DNA from: Ceratothoa steindachneri
Taxonomy: Eukaryota; Arthropoda; Malacostraca; Isopoda; Cymothoidae
Assembly: GCA_963969495.1 (NCBI GenBank)
Contig: OZ018321.1
Coordinates: 121,051,129-121,115,128, forward strand
Direction: 5' to 3'
Length of the DNA: 64,000 nucleotides
This document shows positions 33,560 to 45,103 of the stretch, piece after piece. Within the stretch, counting starts at the first letter, position 1. Each line of letters starts with the position of its first letter. The notes below the pieces were generated by a model. It was not told where the DNA came from, made no database searches, and was given only the letters and a program-made list of their open reading frames with translations. The translations under genes and the position numbers were made by a program.

Positions 33560-34018
33560 TCAGTGACTAACCCCCTCCAAGTAGCAGCGCACCCTTAGTA
33601 AACATAGAATCCCGGATGGGGAGATGATAATGATGGGTGAGCCCGGGGGGATGGGGAGGGCTCACGAGGTGTGATTGTATGGCGGGCTTTTTGTTGGTTA
33701 GTGTGGAATCAACCAACGCTAACCCGGGGTGCTGCACCTCGCGGGTTTGGGTATTATAACTGCATCTTGGCATACCATAGAGACGGGTTTACTCCCCTCT
33801 ATGATCCTGGCTGGGGCCCCCGGAGTTTTTCCCGGAGGTTGCGGTTCAACCCCTTGCCCGGGTGCCTCAGCCACCGAGTTCCAAAGTGGGCTACTCCTCA
33901 AACCTACTTTCCTCGGAGCCGCCAATCAAGTCTATCACAGAGAAAGAGACTAAATGAATGGCAATCCAGTTCACGTCCGGTTGGCTGCCCCTCAGAGGTG
34001 GGCAGTAGGGGGGCTTAG
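33560..34018 (-). mobile_element. 5' UTR of zinc-knuckle LINE copy 2
   Basis: GC-richer leader sharing a block with the plus-strand leader at 58.99-59.2 kb: both have GCGTTGGTTGATTCCAC-like sequence followed by ACTAACCAACAAAAAG-like sequence and a run of C/G-rich text. Possession of a 5' UTR makes this copy near full length (about 4.6 kb). Short frames here are not genes. Confidence 0.65.
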
Positions 34019-34660
34019 GCACACATGTTTCACCTATTTACAGTTCCAAATATATTTTTTCCTCTTTTAATTCCCGGTAGGGAAAGTGGAAAAGTTCCAT
34101 GTTTGTGAATTCGCTTCTCTCTCCAATAGTTCCTTTATAAGGTATGAACTTTCTTCTGAGTTAACTTTGTGTATTCAATCAAGTGTGAGCACTCAATGAA
34201 AAGAAGGTCATAAGGTAGCATAAAGTTAGAATGTGGAGAGAGAGAGATAGGATAAATAAAGATGATGCATTGAGGGATGTTAAAGATTTATGCCAGGTTG
34301 CCTGGCTAACGCTTTCGATTTTCTTTTATAATTATATTTATTATTTAGTTTTTTGAGATATATAGTTATATTAAGAATTCGAGCCTTTGTTTTCATTTGC
34401 TCAATTTAGCGTTTGTATCATTTTTTTAATTTTGGTTTTATATATGTTTTTGTGCTTCTTTCGCTTTTTTGTTTCTTATTGGTTATTTTTTGGATTTATT
34501 TGTTTATTTATATTTTTTGTGGTTGTTTTTCTTCTTTAATATGGTCAGTAATTACTTATCTTAATTTCTTATCGGGATTCTCATTTGAGTTGTATAGTTG
34601 GTAGTCATAATCGGTTGTCCTTTTTTAGTTGTTACGTTCTGGTAGTTACATTTATGTACT
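34019..34660. other. T-rich spacer between two tandem LINEs
   Basis: No gene. It lies between the 5' end of LINE copy 2 and the 3' end of LINE copy 3, both on the minus strand. The T-rich part (34320-34600) is plausibly the A-rich 3' UTR of copy 3. Confidence 0.5.
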
Positions 34661-35000
34661 ATAGTTTATTACCAATGGATTGGATTGACGTATGCTAATG
34701 TTTTTCTCAGGCTTCCGTCGAAGCGTCGTTCATAATGCGTACGACAGATCTCTTCTTGTATGGTGGTTTTGTCTATTATATTCTGGGCTATTGTATTTTT
34801 AATGTTTTCCCACACTTTTCTTGCTCTTTTTTGTAAGACTTTGTTTATGCGTTCTATATAGTTCTGCGGTGGAGTTCTTCGGCTGGTATGTAATGTTGTC
34901 TTCTTGTATTGGTTATAAATCTTTTGGGTTGATTTTGAACCCTTTGGGTCTTCTTGATTTGTTGGGATTTCTTAATGCGTTCAATGGTACTATTGGGTAT
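34661..35000 (-). pseudogene. LINE copy 3 ORF2, thumb segment beyond LTR 2
   Basis: Minus-strand reading TLLYPIVPLNALRNPNKSRR continues the ...FYLALVQ end at 36314 once the LTR is removed; compare LYLALVRPILLYPAVPL in copy 1. It is followed by KRARKVWENIKN, paralleling RRATRIWRSMHN of copy 1, then THYERRFDGSLRKTLAYVNP. Frameshifts present. Confidence 0.75.
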
Positions 35001-35047
35001 AGGAGTGTCGAGGAATAGGCCGAGGGGTGGTGGCGATTTCCCCGACT

Positions 35048-35049
<2 letters not shown>

Positions 35050-35104
<55 letters not shown>
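35050..35104. repeat. (TA)n microsatellite
   Basis: About 27 TA units inside solo LTR 2. Confidence 0.97.
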
Positions 35105-35106
<2 letters not shown>

Positions 35107-35303
35107 TATTATCCTAAATGCGGAGGGGTCGTCGTACTACTCCTCATACTTAGTTCGGCCAGTGCCCTGAATGGGTTTATTGACTCAGAGTGCTTAGAGG
35201 TTGGCTACGGAGGGATTGGATTGAAATTTGCTAGCAAGCGACCCACAGGAAGTTAGATACACAACAATATGAAAATAAAGTTTTAATGAACACTAAAGAA
35301 GAA

Positions 35304-35306
<3 letters not shown>

Positions 35307-35355
<49 letters not shown>
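35307..35355. repeat. (AT)n microsatellite
   Basis: About 24 AT units inside solo LTR 2. Confidence 0.97.
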
Positions 35356-35357
<2 letters not shown>

Positions 35358-36313
35358 AATAATGTGCTTTGGGAGATAAATCAATGAGTGAATCTCCGAT
35401 ATCTCACTTAGCTATTAAATAATTATTCACTATGTAAATCCCTATACACTTGTAATGTCGGTAAGCTTCGCGGTGAAGTTGGGGAATGTGAAAGGGAAGA
35501 GTTACCTTGAACCTGATGTTCGGGTGGCGCTGGTGAGTAAAGGTAGTGAGATAAATGGTGGAGACGATGAGGTAGGTTCTCCAGGGACCGACCTGATCCC
35601 ACAATTCCGTCACGATTTTGCTGGAAGAAGGCGGTGACGGGCGCTTCTTGTTAAAGAGGGCCCCAGGCTCGTGAACTCCGATGAATCTTGGTTGCCTCTG
35701 TGAGGAGGGCGGGGAGGAAGCGAAGTGACCTTTCGACGCGCAGGGTCACGGAAAAAGCCGGGATGTAGATTTCTCGCTTAGAGAACCAGAGTTAAGCTGT
35801 TTGTAGCTTCGGCTCTGATACGTGAGTATGAGCTTGGGTCCGCACTGACTTGAAGATTAACGGGGTAGGAGCCTTCCTATTTGGAACCGATCTCCTCTCT
35901 CAAGGCTTGATGCTTCGACAAATTACCACAACACCGAGATAGATGGCAAATCCTGCCCCGCCAGACGCTGTGCAAGCTCTACTCCTGAGGGTTGAAAGAA
36001 TTCATCTTTCATACTCGAAACTCAGGAGAGGTTCATATGGCTCCGGAAGTAGATTTAATATCAAGCGTCTTTCTTCGGGTGAGAGCGGCTTGATTATCTC
36101 CTTCATTTCGTGCCTTGCAAACTTCCGGACCCTACCGGAAGACAAGATGGGCTCCCATCTATCGATAACCAGTCCAAGACGGAATTCGGTGGTTAGCTAA
36201 AGTGGTCGGCGTGTTCTTCCGTCGGAAGACCTTCGGAAATCGGGTCAAAAGAAAAAGGTTCTTTAACCGGCCCTCCCGGAAGGGAGGGCATTATTCTATT
36301 CTTGTACAAGGAG

Positions 36314-38680
36314 CTTAAGTTGTACTAATGCCAGGTAGAATTTTCTTTAATTTTTGGTTGATAGTTATCTGATAAATCTGTATAATGCTGATAAGGTGGA
36401 TTTGCTTCGATGATCTTTTGTGGTAGATCGCAAGTATAGCCTGTTGTTGCTAATTTTAGTCTGAGGACACGTCCTTCCGTTGAGGAAGGATATGCCTCTC
36501 CATCTACGCATACAGTGGCTTTTTTTCCTTTTGTACATTGGTATTAACTTGAACTTATCTTTTTTTGTCTTTACTTTGTTCCTTTTTTCGTAATCATTCA
36601 GGTTTTTATTTTCGCTTCTTGTTCTTAGAGCGATGTCTGGGATTTTTATGTCACTGGTCACTATTTGTGTGATGTCGTCCGCTAGTTGTATATACATCGC
36701 ACATTCATGGGTTAAATATGGAAGGTCCCTGGTGTACACTGTTTACAGCGTTGATGAGAGGCAGCCTCCCTGTAGGACACCCGTTTGCAGATTAATTATG
36801 TCACCCGTTTGTCCGTTTATTTGTAATACGGCTTTCCTCTCGTCTAGGTAGTTGCAGATTGTTTTGCCGAAGTTTATTTCTAGATTAAGGTCTCAGATTT
36901 TGGCTTTTAGGCCGTGCAACCACACCTTGTCAAAGGCTTTATCAATATCACGGAGTACAATATCAACTCTGCTGCGTCACGCTGTGTCTGTAGCATTTTT
37001 TTCAGTTATGATTGCTAGCGCGGTGTATGTCTCTCGCTTGCTCCGGAACCCGTGCTGTTGTGGGTTGTATAGGTTGTTTTCGTTAAGGTGGTAGATCAAC
37101 CTTTCATTAAGGAGCTTTTCTCGGACTTTACCTAGAAATTCGAGGAGCGAGATCAGACGGAAGCCTCCTGACTTGATGTTTCGGTTTGCCCGGCTTGGGT
37201 AAGAAGATCATCTTTGCTGTTTTAAATGCTTGGGGAAAGTATCCCATATTTAGGCAGCAACTGAAGTTCTTCACTCTTGATTCGTGCACATTTTCTGAGG
37301 CATTGATTAGGTGAGCTTTGGATATCCCACTTTATCCTGGAGTCTTTTGTTTAAAGGATTTTAAGGCTGCCGGGTATTCATCCATTGTAAAAGGCTTTGT
37401 TCATTAACGTTTTAAACGGTATAGTACGTTCACATTGTGTTTCAAGGCTATGTATAATTTCTTCTTCGTAGTTTTGGTCCAATTCTTGGTTCTCTTCCGG
37501 TGAAATAGAAAATATTTTATTCCACTGTGTTCGGAAGGGTTCTTGAAACTCATCATTTTGTTCTACAATTTGGTTCTGTATTTTCAGGATTATTTCCTCA
37601 TTTGGTTGTGATCCGCGTAATTTGCTGTATTGTCTCTAGAATTTCCTTGGATCCTTTTCTATTTCCATTTTACCTACTATATTATTCAAGAGACGGTCTG
37701 AATTTTTCTTGATGGGGGTGTCTATTCGCCTTCTGATTGCGATTATACTTCTGTACCTTTACATCTTATTTCCCGATACCGTGATTTCATTTATTATGTT
37801 CTGAAACTCTTCCATTTCCTCTTTGATCTCTTTGGTTCATCTAAGTGCAGGTATGGTCCTGTACTCTATTGTTTGGGTGTGTATACTATCCGCCTCTCTG
37901 ATTTTTCTGGTAATTAATTCTAGTTGGTCATCTATTTTCTCTTTACCTTGGTTGTTGAGGGATTCAGTTTCTATTGTGTTTAAGTACTGTCTGTATCCAT
38001 CCTAGTTTGTTCTGCTGGTTGCTTTTTGCGCGTTATTTTTATTTGGATGGGCGAGGTTGATAGGGTGGTAATTATGCTTAAATAATTGGATGTGGTTGCG
38101 GGGTCTGGCTGTGTGTGGTGATTTAGATTGAAGTTTTTATTCGTTAAAATAATATCTGGGGTAGTCGAGGCTCGGGTTGTAAGATAAGTAGGAAAATATG
38201 ATTCTTTTCTGTTTAGTAGGCCTTTTTGCATTAGGAGTTGAAGGGTTTTCTCCATTCCATTTGTATGAGTTGTGTACCCTGCTTCTCTGCACCTTGCGTT
38301 AAAGTCTCCGGCTAGAAAGATTGAGGCCTATCTACGCAAGAGCTAAATGAAATTGGGCATCGGTAGGTACCAGCATCTTGGGGGTTGGTAGGCTCCGGCT
38401 ATGACCAAATCACCTGTGGTTATTTTTATTTTTACTGCTAAAACTGATTCTTCTAGGACTTTTATTTCTGTGAAATGAATTCCTTTTTTAATACGTATTG
38501 CAACTCCGTAATATCTTGAGTGTGAGTAGTTGGTTGCTATGAATTTATAATTGGGGATTTTTATTGTTTCCATCTCTGTGGTCATACCATGTTCTGTTAG
38601 GATTATTAAGTCTGGGTCTTCCTTTGTATTACATTCGAGTAGATTATGCATTTCTCCTCCAAGCTGTTAACATTTAAGGT
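36314..38680 (-). pseudogene. Zinc-knuckle-type LINE ORF2 (copy 3), EN and RT
   Basis: Endonuclease from about 38651: LIILTEHGMTTEMETIKIPN, SRYYGVAIRIKKG, VIAGAYQPP, TRASTTPDIILTN, SNYLSIITTLSTSPIQI (position of the SDH block). RT: GISKAHLINASENVHES, MIFLPKPGKP, NPQQHGFRSKRETYTALAII, DIVLRDIDKAFDKVWLHGLK, GVLQGGCLSSTL, QLADDITQIVTSD (catalytic DD intact, about 36670), then ...LRSTTK and FYLALVQ, where solo LTR 2 interrupts. Many stops and frameshifts. The endonuclease start overlaps the ORF1 end region. Confidence 0.85.
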
Positions 38681-38989
38681 GAATATTTGAATTCTACGTT
38701 GACACGTGTCCATTGTTGTTTATATCTGTTTGTGGCCTCTCCCTCTCTTTGTTTTTTCTGGTCGGCCTGGGGATCGAGTGCGTCCATTTCTTTTCTTTTT
38801 AAATTCACCGCACGAGATGTTACTGCATGATTCTGGAGCGATGGGTATCATGCTCTATTTCAGTGCATTGTGAACTTTCGTTTCGTCTGCGTCTGCTTCG
38901 TATTCCATCTCTATTTTCCATTGACTAGTCCATCGACTATTTCCTTCTGCTTATATTGCTTTGAAATGGGGTAAGCATGGGATCCGTAA

Positions 38990-39845
38990 ATTTTTATGTT
39001 GAAATCTTGGGTGGTCACTTTTGATTTTTGTTTCTCTGAGTTCGTTTTGTGTTTTCTTCGTCGGTGTTTTCTTCTTCCGAGTCGGTTTCTATTTCACTTT
39101 TGTCTTCTACTTCTTCTACTTGGTTAGTATTGTGCTTTGGAGTCATGTTTATTTTATACATCCCGCTCGACGGTGGGTTCTCCGGGAACCACATTTTCTT
39201 AGCCCGTTTTTTCAAGCATGACATTCGGTTCAGATGCAAATGATCTCGGTTTCGCCATGTTGACAAAGTGATCATGCATTATGCACATAATTAAGCGGGG
39301 CCTCATGCTTCCCTCGATATTGACTGTTGTGGTCTGAGCAGCTGGTGCAGTGACGCTTCCGTTAGCTGTTGCTGGCGCGTAGGGAGTATATTTCCTTCTT
39401 TTCTTTTCTGTGTTAATTTCAGCTTCTTTCTTTCGAATTAATTGTTTTTTAACCTGGCATGACATGGCTAGAGTTCTATGCCCATTTCCGCAGTTTAAAC
39501 ACGTTTTTCTGTGCTTCTGCACTCGTCGCACCTGTGATCTTGGTTTGAGCATTCAGAGCATGCTTTTCATTTCAAGCTACATTCCTTGGTTGGGAGCTTG
39601 TCTAGCGCGTAGCATGTGAAGCACACTTGCACTGACACGAATGTTTCTCTTTCGATTTGATCGGGAGAGATTTTTATTTAGAATGCAAGGAGTCTTTGTT
39701 CGGCGGCTTTCTTTGAAATTTCCGTAGATCTGAAGATTACGTTGAAGACGCGACTATGGTCTTCTCCATTCTGGTCCTTAAATTGGATCACGTCCTCGAT
39801 CTTTGGTCATTCTTGTTCTTTTTCGAGTTCATCTTTTATTTCTTG
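38990..39845 (-). pseudogene. Zinc-knuckle LINE ORF1 (copy 3), 5'-truncated
   Basis: Minus-strand reading: QEIKDELEKEQ, FNVIFRSTEISKKAAEQRLL, IKISPDQIERETFVSVQVCF, TCYALDKLPTKEC, ACSECSNQDHRCDECRST (Cys-rich knuckles), NILPAPATANGSV, then MITLSTWRN... with an acidic KSEIETDSEEENTDEENTK stretch. It matches the order of copies 2 and 4. The N-terminal part is missing, replaced at about 39846 by a Penelope GIY-YIG segment in the same direction. Confidence 0.8.
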
Positions 39846-40290
39846 GGCTTGAGGGGATCCATGTTGCAGATGCATTGCCAAACGCCTCGAAAATGTGCTG
39901 GTAGTTATACCAACATATTTTGAGTTGTTTTAAAGGTTGCAGTCTTCATTTGGGCAGGTAAACTCGTAAACTATGTTCGTAGACTTCAGGATCGAAGAAT
40001 TGGAGCAGATGTTTTTCATAATGAGATTGTTACCTTTTGTCGTTTTATAATATATAATCATTTGAATCCTGTTTGTTTGCTTCTTAACTTTGATGTTACA
40101 GTTAACAATCTCCTTGATGTTTCTTTCCTCTACTTTGTAGGTCAATGACATCAAATTTCTATAGTACAGTTTGATGTTATTTACTGCTTCCTGGTTACTT
40201 TCTGTTTCATTCGTGTATTTGAATTGCCTTGTTAAAAATGAGTGAAGTTGTTTTTCAATCATGCTGTTCGGGAAACCGTTGTTCACGAGT
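39846..40290 (-). pseudogene. Penelope-like element, C-terminal GIY-YIG part
   Basis: Minus-strand reading: NNGFPNSMIEKQLHSFLTRQ, ...IVYEFTCPNEDCNL, a stop, then KYVGITTSTFSRRLAMHLQH GSP split by one nonsense codon. This is the region linking RT and GIY-YIG, with the YVG half of the motif and the catalytic-type Arg in TFSRRL. The RT is absent upstream; downstream it runs directly into LINE ORF1. Confidence 0.8.
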
Positions 40291-40439
40291 TAGTTTTAGG
40301 TGGGAGATCTCTTAATGGAACAGTTCCCATGTATGTAGACCAGCATTTGAATGTTCGGTGGATGTATGAGCCGATTACACTTTTTTGTACCTTTCAGGAC
40401 ATTCTCTATCCGCGGTGAGGAATCTTACCACGTCTTTAG

Positions 40440-40745
40440 CTTTGCTGTACGTTTTTGTGGCGATCAGGACTCCGCACGGAAATCGCAACACACAAGTCGA
40501 TGGAGTGGCTATGGTGGGATCGCCCTTTGGGCCGAATTTTTCCAACTACTATATGGGTTAACTTGAAAAAAGTTTATTAGACAACATCGAAAATAAGCCA
40601 CACATAGACTATCGATACGTAGATGACATCTACATCAACGTCCAAAATGAAGAACATCTTAAGAACATCGAACAGCAATTTGAGGATAACTCCGTGTTAA
40701 AATTCACAAGAATTGAGCATGGACAATAAATTACCTTTTATAGAC
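40440..40745 (+). pseudogene. Penelope-like element, RT palm fragment
   Basis: Plus-strand reading: VDGVAM, GSPFGPNFSNYYMG, LEKSLLDNIENKPHIDYRYV DDIYI (catalytic YVDD), then a stop and TFYRRER. This is the palm region of a Penelope RT, opposite in direction to the fragment at 39.85-40.29 kb and only about 150 bp away. Flanked by unrecognised sequence on its 3' side (40746-41010). Confidence 0.78.
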
Positions 40746-41014
40746 GTGAACGTACAAAACACCAACGGTAAAAAACTATCCTGTTGACAACATGAGAGGG
40801 TAAACCACAACCAAAAGGCGACTCCAGACAATCATCAAAATCCAACCCGCTCGATGCTAAGCAGATCAACCTGGTCATCGCGGTGAACAAAAGTACAACG
40901 CAGTCAGGAAACTTCACCACTGAAGACATGACCACAGGTGACAGCACCACGTATAAGATAATTAAAGTGGTTTTATGGCTTCTTCAATGAGAAAGAAGAA
41001 GTTAAGTCTGCCCT

Positions 41015-41420
41015 GCTCGAAAAACGTGTAAAACAACATGAGGGTTTCGTTAGAATCTGCTGAATAGTTATGATGTTATTGCCAAATAATTCAACGGCTA
41101 ACCTTGGGAGTAGTTTGGCAATTACAGTATTCGGAAGAAAATGTAATACAACATAAAGCTTTCAAATTTCGGTAGAATCGACCAAATAGTTATGATGTTA
41201 TTGCCCTCCTCCCAAAAGAATTCCCGGGCTATCCATGAAAGGATCTTGGCAATTATATCACTCGAAAGAGAATGTAAAAAAAAACAACATAAGCGTTTCA
41301 AATTTTGTCAGAATTGGTCGAATAATTACAATGTTATTAGCAAAAAAAAAGCAAAACGGGGACCGACCGACATAGTAAGATATAGAGTCACCTGCGACTA
41401 GATTTTCACGCGACTAAAAA
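41015..41420 (-). repeat. Array of ~124-bp repeats with AGTCGC-flank, copy 1
   Basis: About 2.6 units of a degenerate 120-125-bp monomer containing (plus strand) AACAACAT, TTTCGTTAGAAT, ATAGTTATGATGTTATTGCC, CTTGG and TTGGCAATTA. It ends in GACCGACCGACATAGTAAGA, TATAGAGTCACCTGCGACTA and ACGCGACTAAAAA. The same array in reverse orientation is at 53708-54280. Confidence 0.85.
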
Positions 41421-42192
41421 TATTTAGTTTCTTTTTTTGGGACGTCATAAAGGCATTCCTGGTGAGTTTATTTTCGAGAGAGAAATTTGGAAAAAAATAT
41501 CTACTAGGGAAGTTGGAAAGCTATTTATTTAGGAAATAAAACTAATCTTGCACATTTTTAAAGGATGGGGAGAGAAGAAATTCTCTGCAAAGTAGTAATA
41601 ATACGACTTAGTTTGAAGGAAAAATCAAAGGAGAATAAATTGATTTCTAATTGACGAATTTTCTGTGATAACATAGTTTTCTGTGTTGCTTTGTTGCTTG
41701 AGATGGGTGTTAGATTTCTCGACTATATGTTTTATAAAAAGTTTTAGAGCAATTTGATGATTTGCTCAAGGATTTTGTCGTTAAAGGGGGTGCTTAGGAT
41801 TTTGAAATATGTCTGCACTTGCTTTTTTTTGTTGATTTGTCAGTTTTGTCGGTGCGTTGGAAGGAAGCTAATGCTCTAGTAGTGTTTTATGAGAATGTTA
41901 CAGTGTTGTCAAGGTATTTTAATTTGGGTGTTTCTGGTAATTAATTACGCTTGTGTGGGCTAGTTTGTTTCCCGAGGTCAGTTGAGTTTGTTTTGTGGTC
42001 TATTGGGTTTATGTATTGGTTACAGTTTTCTGTTTAGTGATTAGTTTGGTGATGTCGGCGTTGAGTAATGCGATGTTTTGTGTTTCTTGTGTGTGCATCC
42101 AGTGGAAGTATATCTTGTGGTTGTGGTATAGTGATCTATGAAGGTGAGGTTCGAGGAGTGTGCCTGTATCCTTTGTTTGCAATTGTTAAATT
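41421..42192. other. No gene recognised
   Basis: GT-rich in part; no motif I can assign. Confidence 0.45.
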
Positions 42193-42214
42193 TAAGGGCC
42201 TAGTCACACCAAGC

Positions 42215-42665
42215 TTACGACCTGTTTACGACCACCGGCGACCAGGTGGTCGCCGGCCAGTTTCAGGTAATCTTCGGAAGTCGCTGGTAGTGGCTTATAA
42301 GGTCGTAGCTAGTCGGCCGAGCAAGACTGATCTCCGGTGGTTGGCGATGTTACATTGAAAACCACCTGCGACCAGTTTGGACGGAAGAGATTTCTCCGGA
42401 GGTTGTTCACCAGACGAAGATCGGTTGAACACCGGTAGCCGATCGGTTGGGTGACACTTAACCGTTAAAAAAGTAGTCACCAACCAGTGGACGTCCGGTC
42501 GTAGGTGGTTTCGATCAGACGCATCCCCCCCCTCATGGTCGCAGATGGTCGACGACCAATCAAGAGCTGTCAAAACTGAGTACTGGGCGACCCATCGCCC
42601 AGCGGTCTCCCATTGATTGGCGAGTGGTGGGCGACCGATCAGCCACTGAGACCAAAGGGTCACGC
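42215..42665. repeat. Left subterminal repeat cluster of Harbinger element
   Basis: Dozens of overlapping variants of CGACCACCGG, GGTCGTAG and GACCAGTTTGG in both orientations. Probably binding sites for the element's own DNA-binding protein, by analogy with other PIF/Harbinger elements. Confidence 0.7.
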
Positions 42666-42897
42666 TCGCCACCTCTGCTTGCCGCCTCCCGCCGCTTCTA
42701 AATGTTCCCGCTGATTCCAGTAACTTAAGTACCGTATTTCAGTGACTACAAAACCTACATTTTATGTATATATTTCATTTATTTGCTATTGTACATTCCA
42801 ACAAACCTGTGAAATATTAAAAACGATGTAATGCATATACATTCCACCCATCCACAGGAACTTTGAAAGAAATTGGAAATACTCTTTGTTTACAGTC

Positions 42898-44425
42898 ATG
42901 GTTAAGAGGCGCGTCAATACCGGCCATGCTGCCACCGAGGACCCTACTACCGTAAACCCTGCCCCCGAGGTCCCTGCCTGACCTAGCACGACTCCACCCC
43001 TGCTTGAGCAGTTGCCACAAGGTGACTTGTTTACGGAGGTCTCCGGCGACTCTGACGATGTCGGGACAGACCCCGGCCCTACCGGTGACAGGCCTACTAA
43101 GGCAACCAAGTTGGGTGACTTGACGCAGGACGAGAAGGATAAACTCGTCGCCTGGTTTGATGCTCACCCAATGTATTATGACCAAACGCGCAAGAACTTT
43201 AAAAACAGGAGTTTGAAGACACGGGTCATGGATGAGAAGTCCAAGGAGATGGGCCTTAATCGTAAGTAATTTGTTGTCACCCACATATGTTTAGAATTTG
43301 AAACCATATTTTCTTACTCGCTCATATCGTGCTAAATTATAATTTATATATTTGTTATTCCAAATAGCCAGAGTAATTCAACTTGTCATTGAAACTTTAT
43401 ACTTATTCCAATATAGTGCCATTCAAAGTAATACTTTGTCATAACATTTATTAGTTCATTGAGAGGAAATTGATTTTCGTATTTTATTGGTCTTAAACAT
43501 CATGTTATAATTTATTTTTCTTGTTTTTTTTTATAGCCACCTTGATCTGGACTTGGTTCAAGTATATGCGCACAATCTACGGCAAACTAAAGAAGAGGAA
43601 GTCTGCCAGGCTGCGAAGCCATTCACACCCCGTCAGCAATGAAAGTGACCAGTTTCGGCTTCCTGGATTCACACCTCACTGTGCGCACGAGATTCGTCAG
43701 TTAGAGGTAAGTGTAATGAAATACCTTTTTTATAATAATGTGTGAATGATAACTCCCTTTAAGGCCATAAATAAGCCTGGGCCCCTATTCCTAATTCTAG
43801 CTCTATCTCGAGTCAGTCAACCCACAGGTATGGGGCATGTGCCAGAGTATGTACATACATAGGAAGGTATTATAGTACCTATATATTATTATTTTTATGA
43901 TGTGTTATCTGAAAAGTGATATTAAATGTACATTACATCCTGGTCTCCCCACAGGCTGCTGGACCGTCGACCGAGGCCCAGCCAGAGGAGATTGAGTTAG
44001 CGAGTGACAGCAACAGCACCACTCTCCTAAAGAAACCCTCATCGCTCACCAAGACGGCCATGATTGAGGGAGCTCTAGTGCACCTGACTGAAAGGGTGGA
44101 GGGAACTAGTGACGTAGGGGAGCAAATTTCCCCTGCGATCGAGGCAACCACAACCGAACGGGTCACCATTGGCCATTGGCTGAGCCTAGAGGCATTCAAG
44201 CTGAAAGAAGCGCAATGGCAGGGCTTGCAAACGAATATATTTGCAGCTCTTGTGCGGTGGCGACAGGCTGACAAGCCATCGCACACTCAGGCCCAGCCAT
44301 ACGGACACCAACCACCACCACCACCAAAACAACAACAAGTATACCCTGGTTATAGCCAGACGCATCCAGGAAGTTCTATGCCAATCCCTGCGCCGTCACA
44401 GGCTTGGCAATTCCACCCTGGATGA
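42898..44425 (+). pseudogene. Harbinger MADF/Myb-like DNA-binding protein, three exons
   Basis: Accessory protein that in this superfamily binds subterminal repeats and partners the transposase. Exon 1 42898-43261, exon 2 43537-43706, exon 3 43955-44425, with GTAAGT donors (43262, 43707) and pyrimidine-rich AG acceptors (43536, 43954). Phases join cleanly (1, then 0). Begins MVKRRVNTGHAATEDP. The MADF-like core is split over exons 1-2: KDKLVAWFDAHPMYYDQTRK...IWTWFKYMRTIYGKLKKRKS. Exon 3 is low-complexity, with a Pro/Gln-rich end (HQPPPPPKQQQ). The only lesion seen is TGA at codon 28 (42979-42981), consistent with CGA decay, so the gene died recently or is rescued by a downstream start. Confidence 0.78.
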
Positions 44426-45103
44426 ACTCCGCGGACGAGCCACAACCTTTCCGCCTTTCCCGACATATTGGGGGTGTCTTCACAGGCGTCTACCACCAGC
44501 CACTCAAGAGAGCCGAGGACAATCCCCTAAGGGATCCGCTGTAGATTTTCCCCTTAGCCTATAAAACTGTATTTGCCTTTAACAACTGTAATATCTTTGA
44601 GAAATTAAACCTGACCCATGAAAACAATTTTTTCTTGTCTAATGATATCATATCTGTCCTTCCTTGTCAATGATTTTGCTTAATAGAATTCAATATTATA
44701 GCAATGATTTAATAATTGCTTATTTTGTATGAGTTTCAATTTTATTTCTTATTACTATATATGTTATTTGTCTATAAGTAGTAGTACTATATAGATTACT
44801 TTCATACGAGTATCTTTAGTAGTAACAATATTAATACCATGGATTAGGGCTTTATAATTTGAGTATTACATTTTACTATACTTAATATCTTTATTATGAA
44901 AAAATAACAAAGTATATGTTCTTGAAGCTTCAATTCATGCCCCCTTGCCACGGTACAGCACCAACGCCATTGAAGTACTCCTTCAGGTACATTCGGAGCT
45001 GCTTCCCCGCCTGAGGTGCTTCAGTAGGAGTCCGTGGTGGCTCATCAACGGTCAATTCAGCGTTGTTCATTCATGCGCCAGGGACAAGGTTGTGATCTTC
45101 CGT
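44426..45103. other. Intergenic gap between the convergent Harbinger genes
   Basis: AT-rich 3' UTR/terminator region shared by the two convergent genes. AATAAA-like and ATTAAA words occur (e.g. GAAATTAAACC at about 44603), but no site is decisive. Confidence 0.45.

Larger units (their letters stand above)
35006..36308 (-). mobile_element. Solo LTR 2, inserted in LINE copy 3
   Basis: 1303-bp insertion with a perfect 5-bp duplication AGGAG (35001-35005 and 36309-36313). On the plus strand it begins TGTCGAGGAATAGG and ends CTTGTACA; on the minus strand it therefore begins TGTACAAG and ends CCTATTCCTCGACA, the canonical TG...CA. The last 14 bases are identical to the end of the LTR at 51752. The interior is GC-rich over 35.5-36.25 kb, with AAGGTAACTC (donor-like) at about 35500 on the minus strand and two TA tracts. 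No internal coding region, so a solo LTR. Confidence 0.85.

Noticed and set aside
33567..34018. Frames of 68-115 residues, considered as a small gene
   Set aside because: The sequence is shared with 58.99-59.2 kb and lies upstream of ORF1 in both, so it is LINE 5' UTR.
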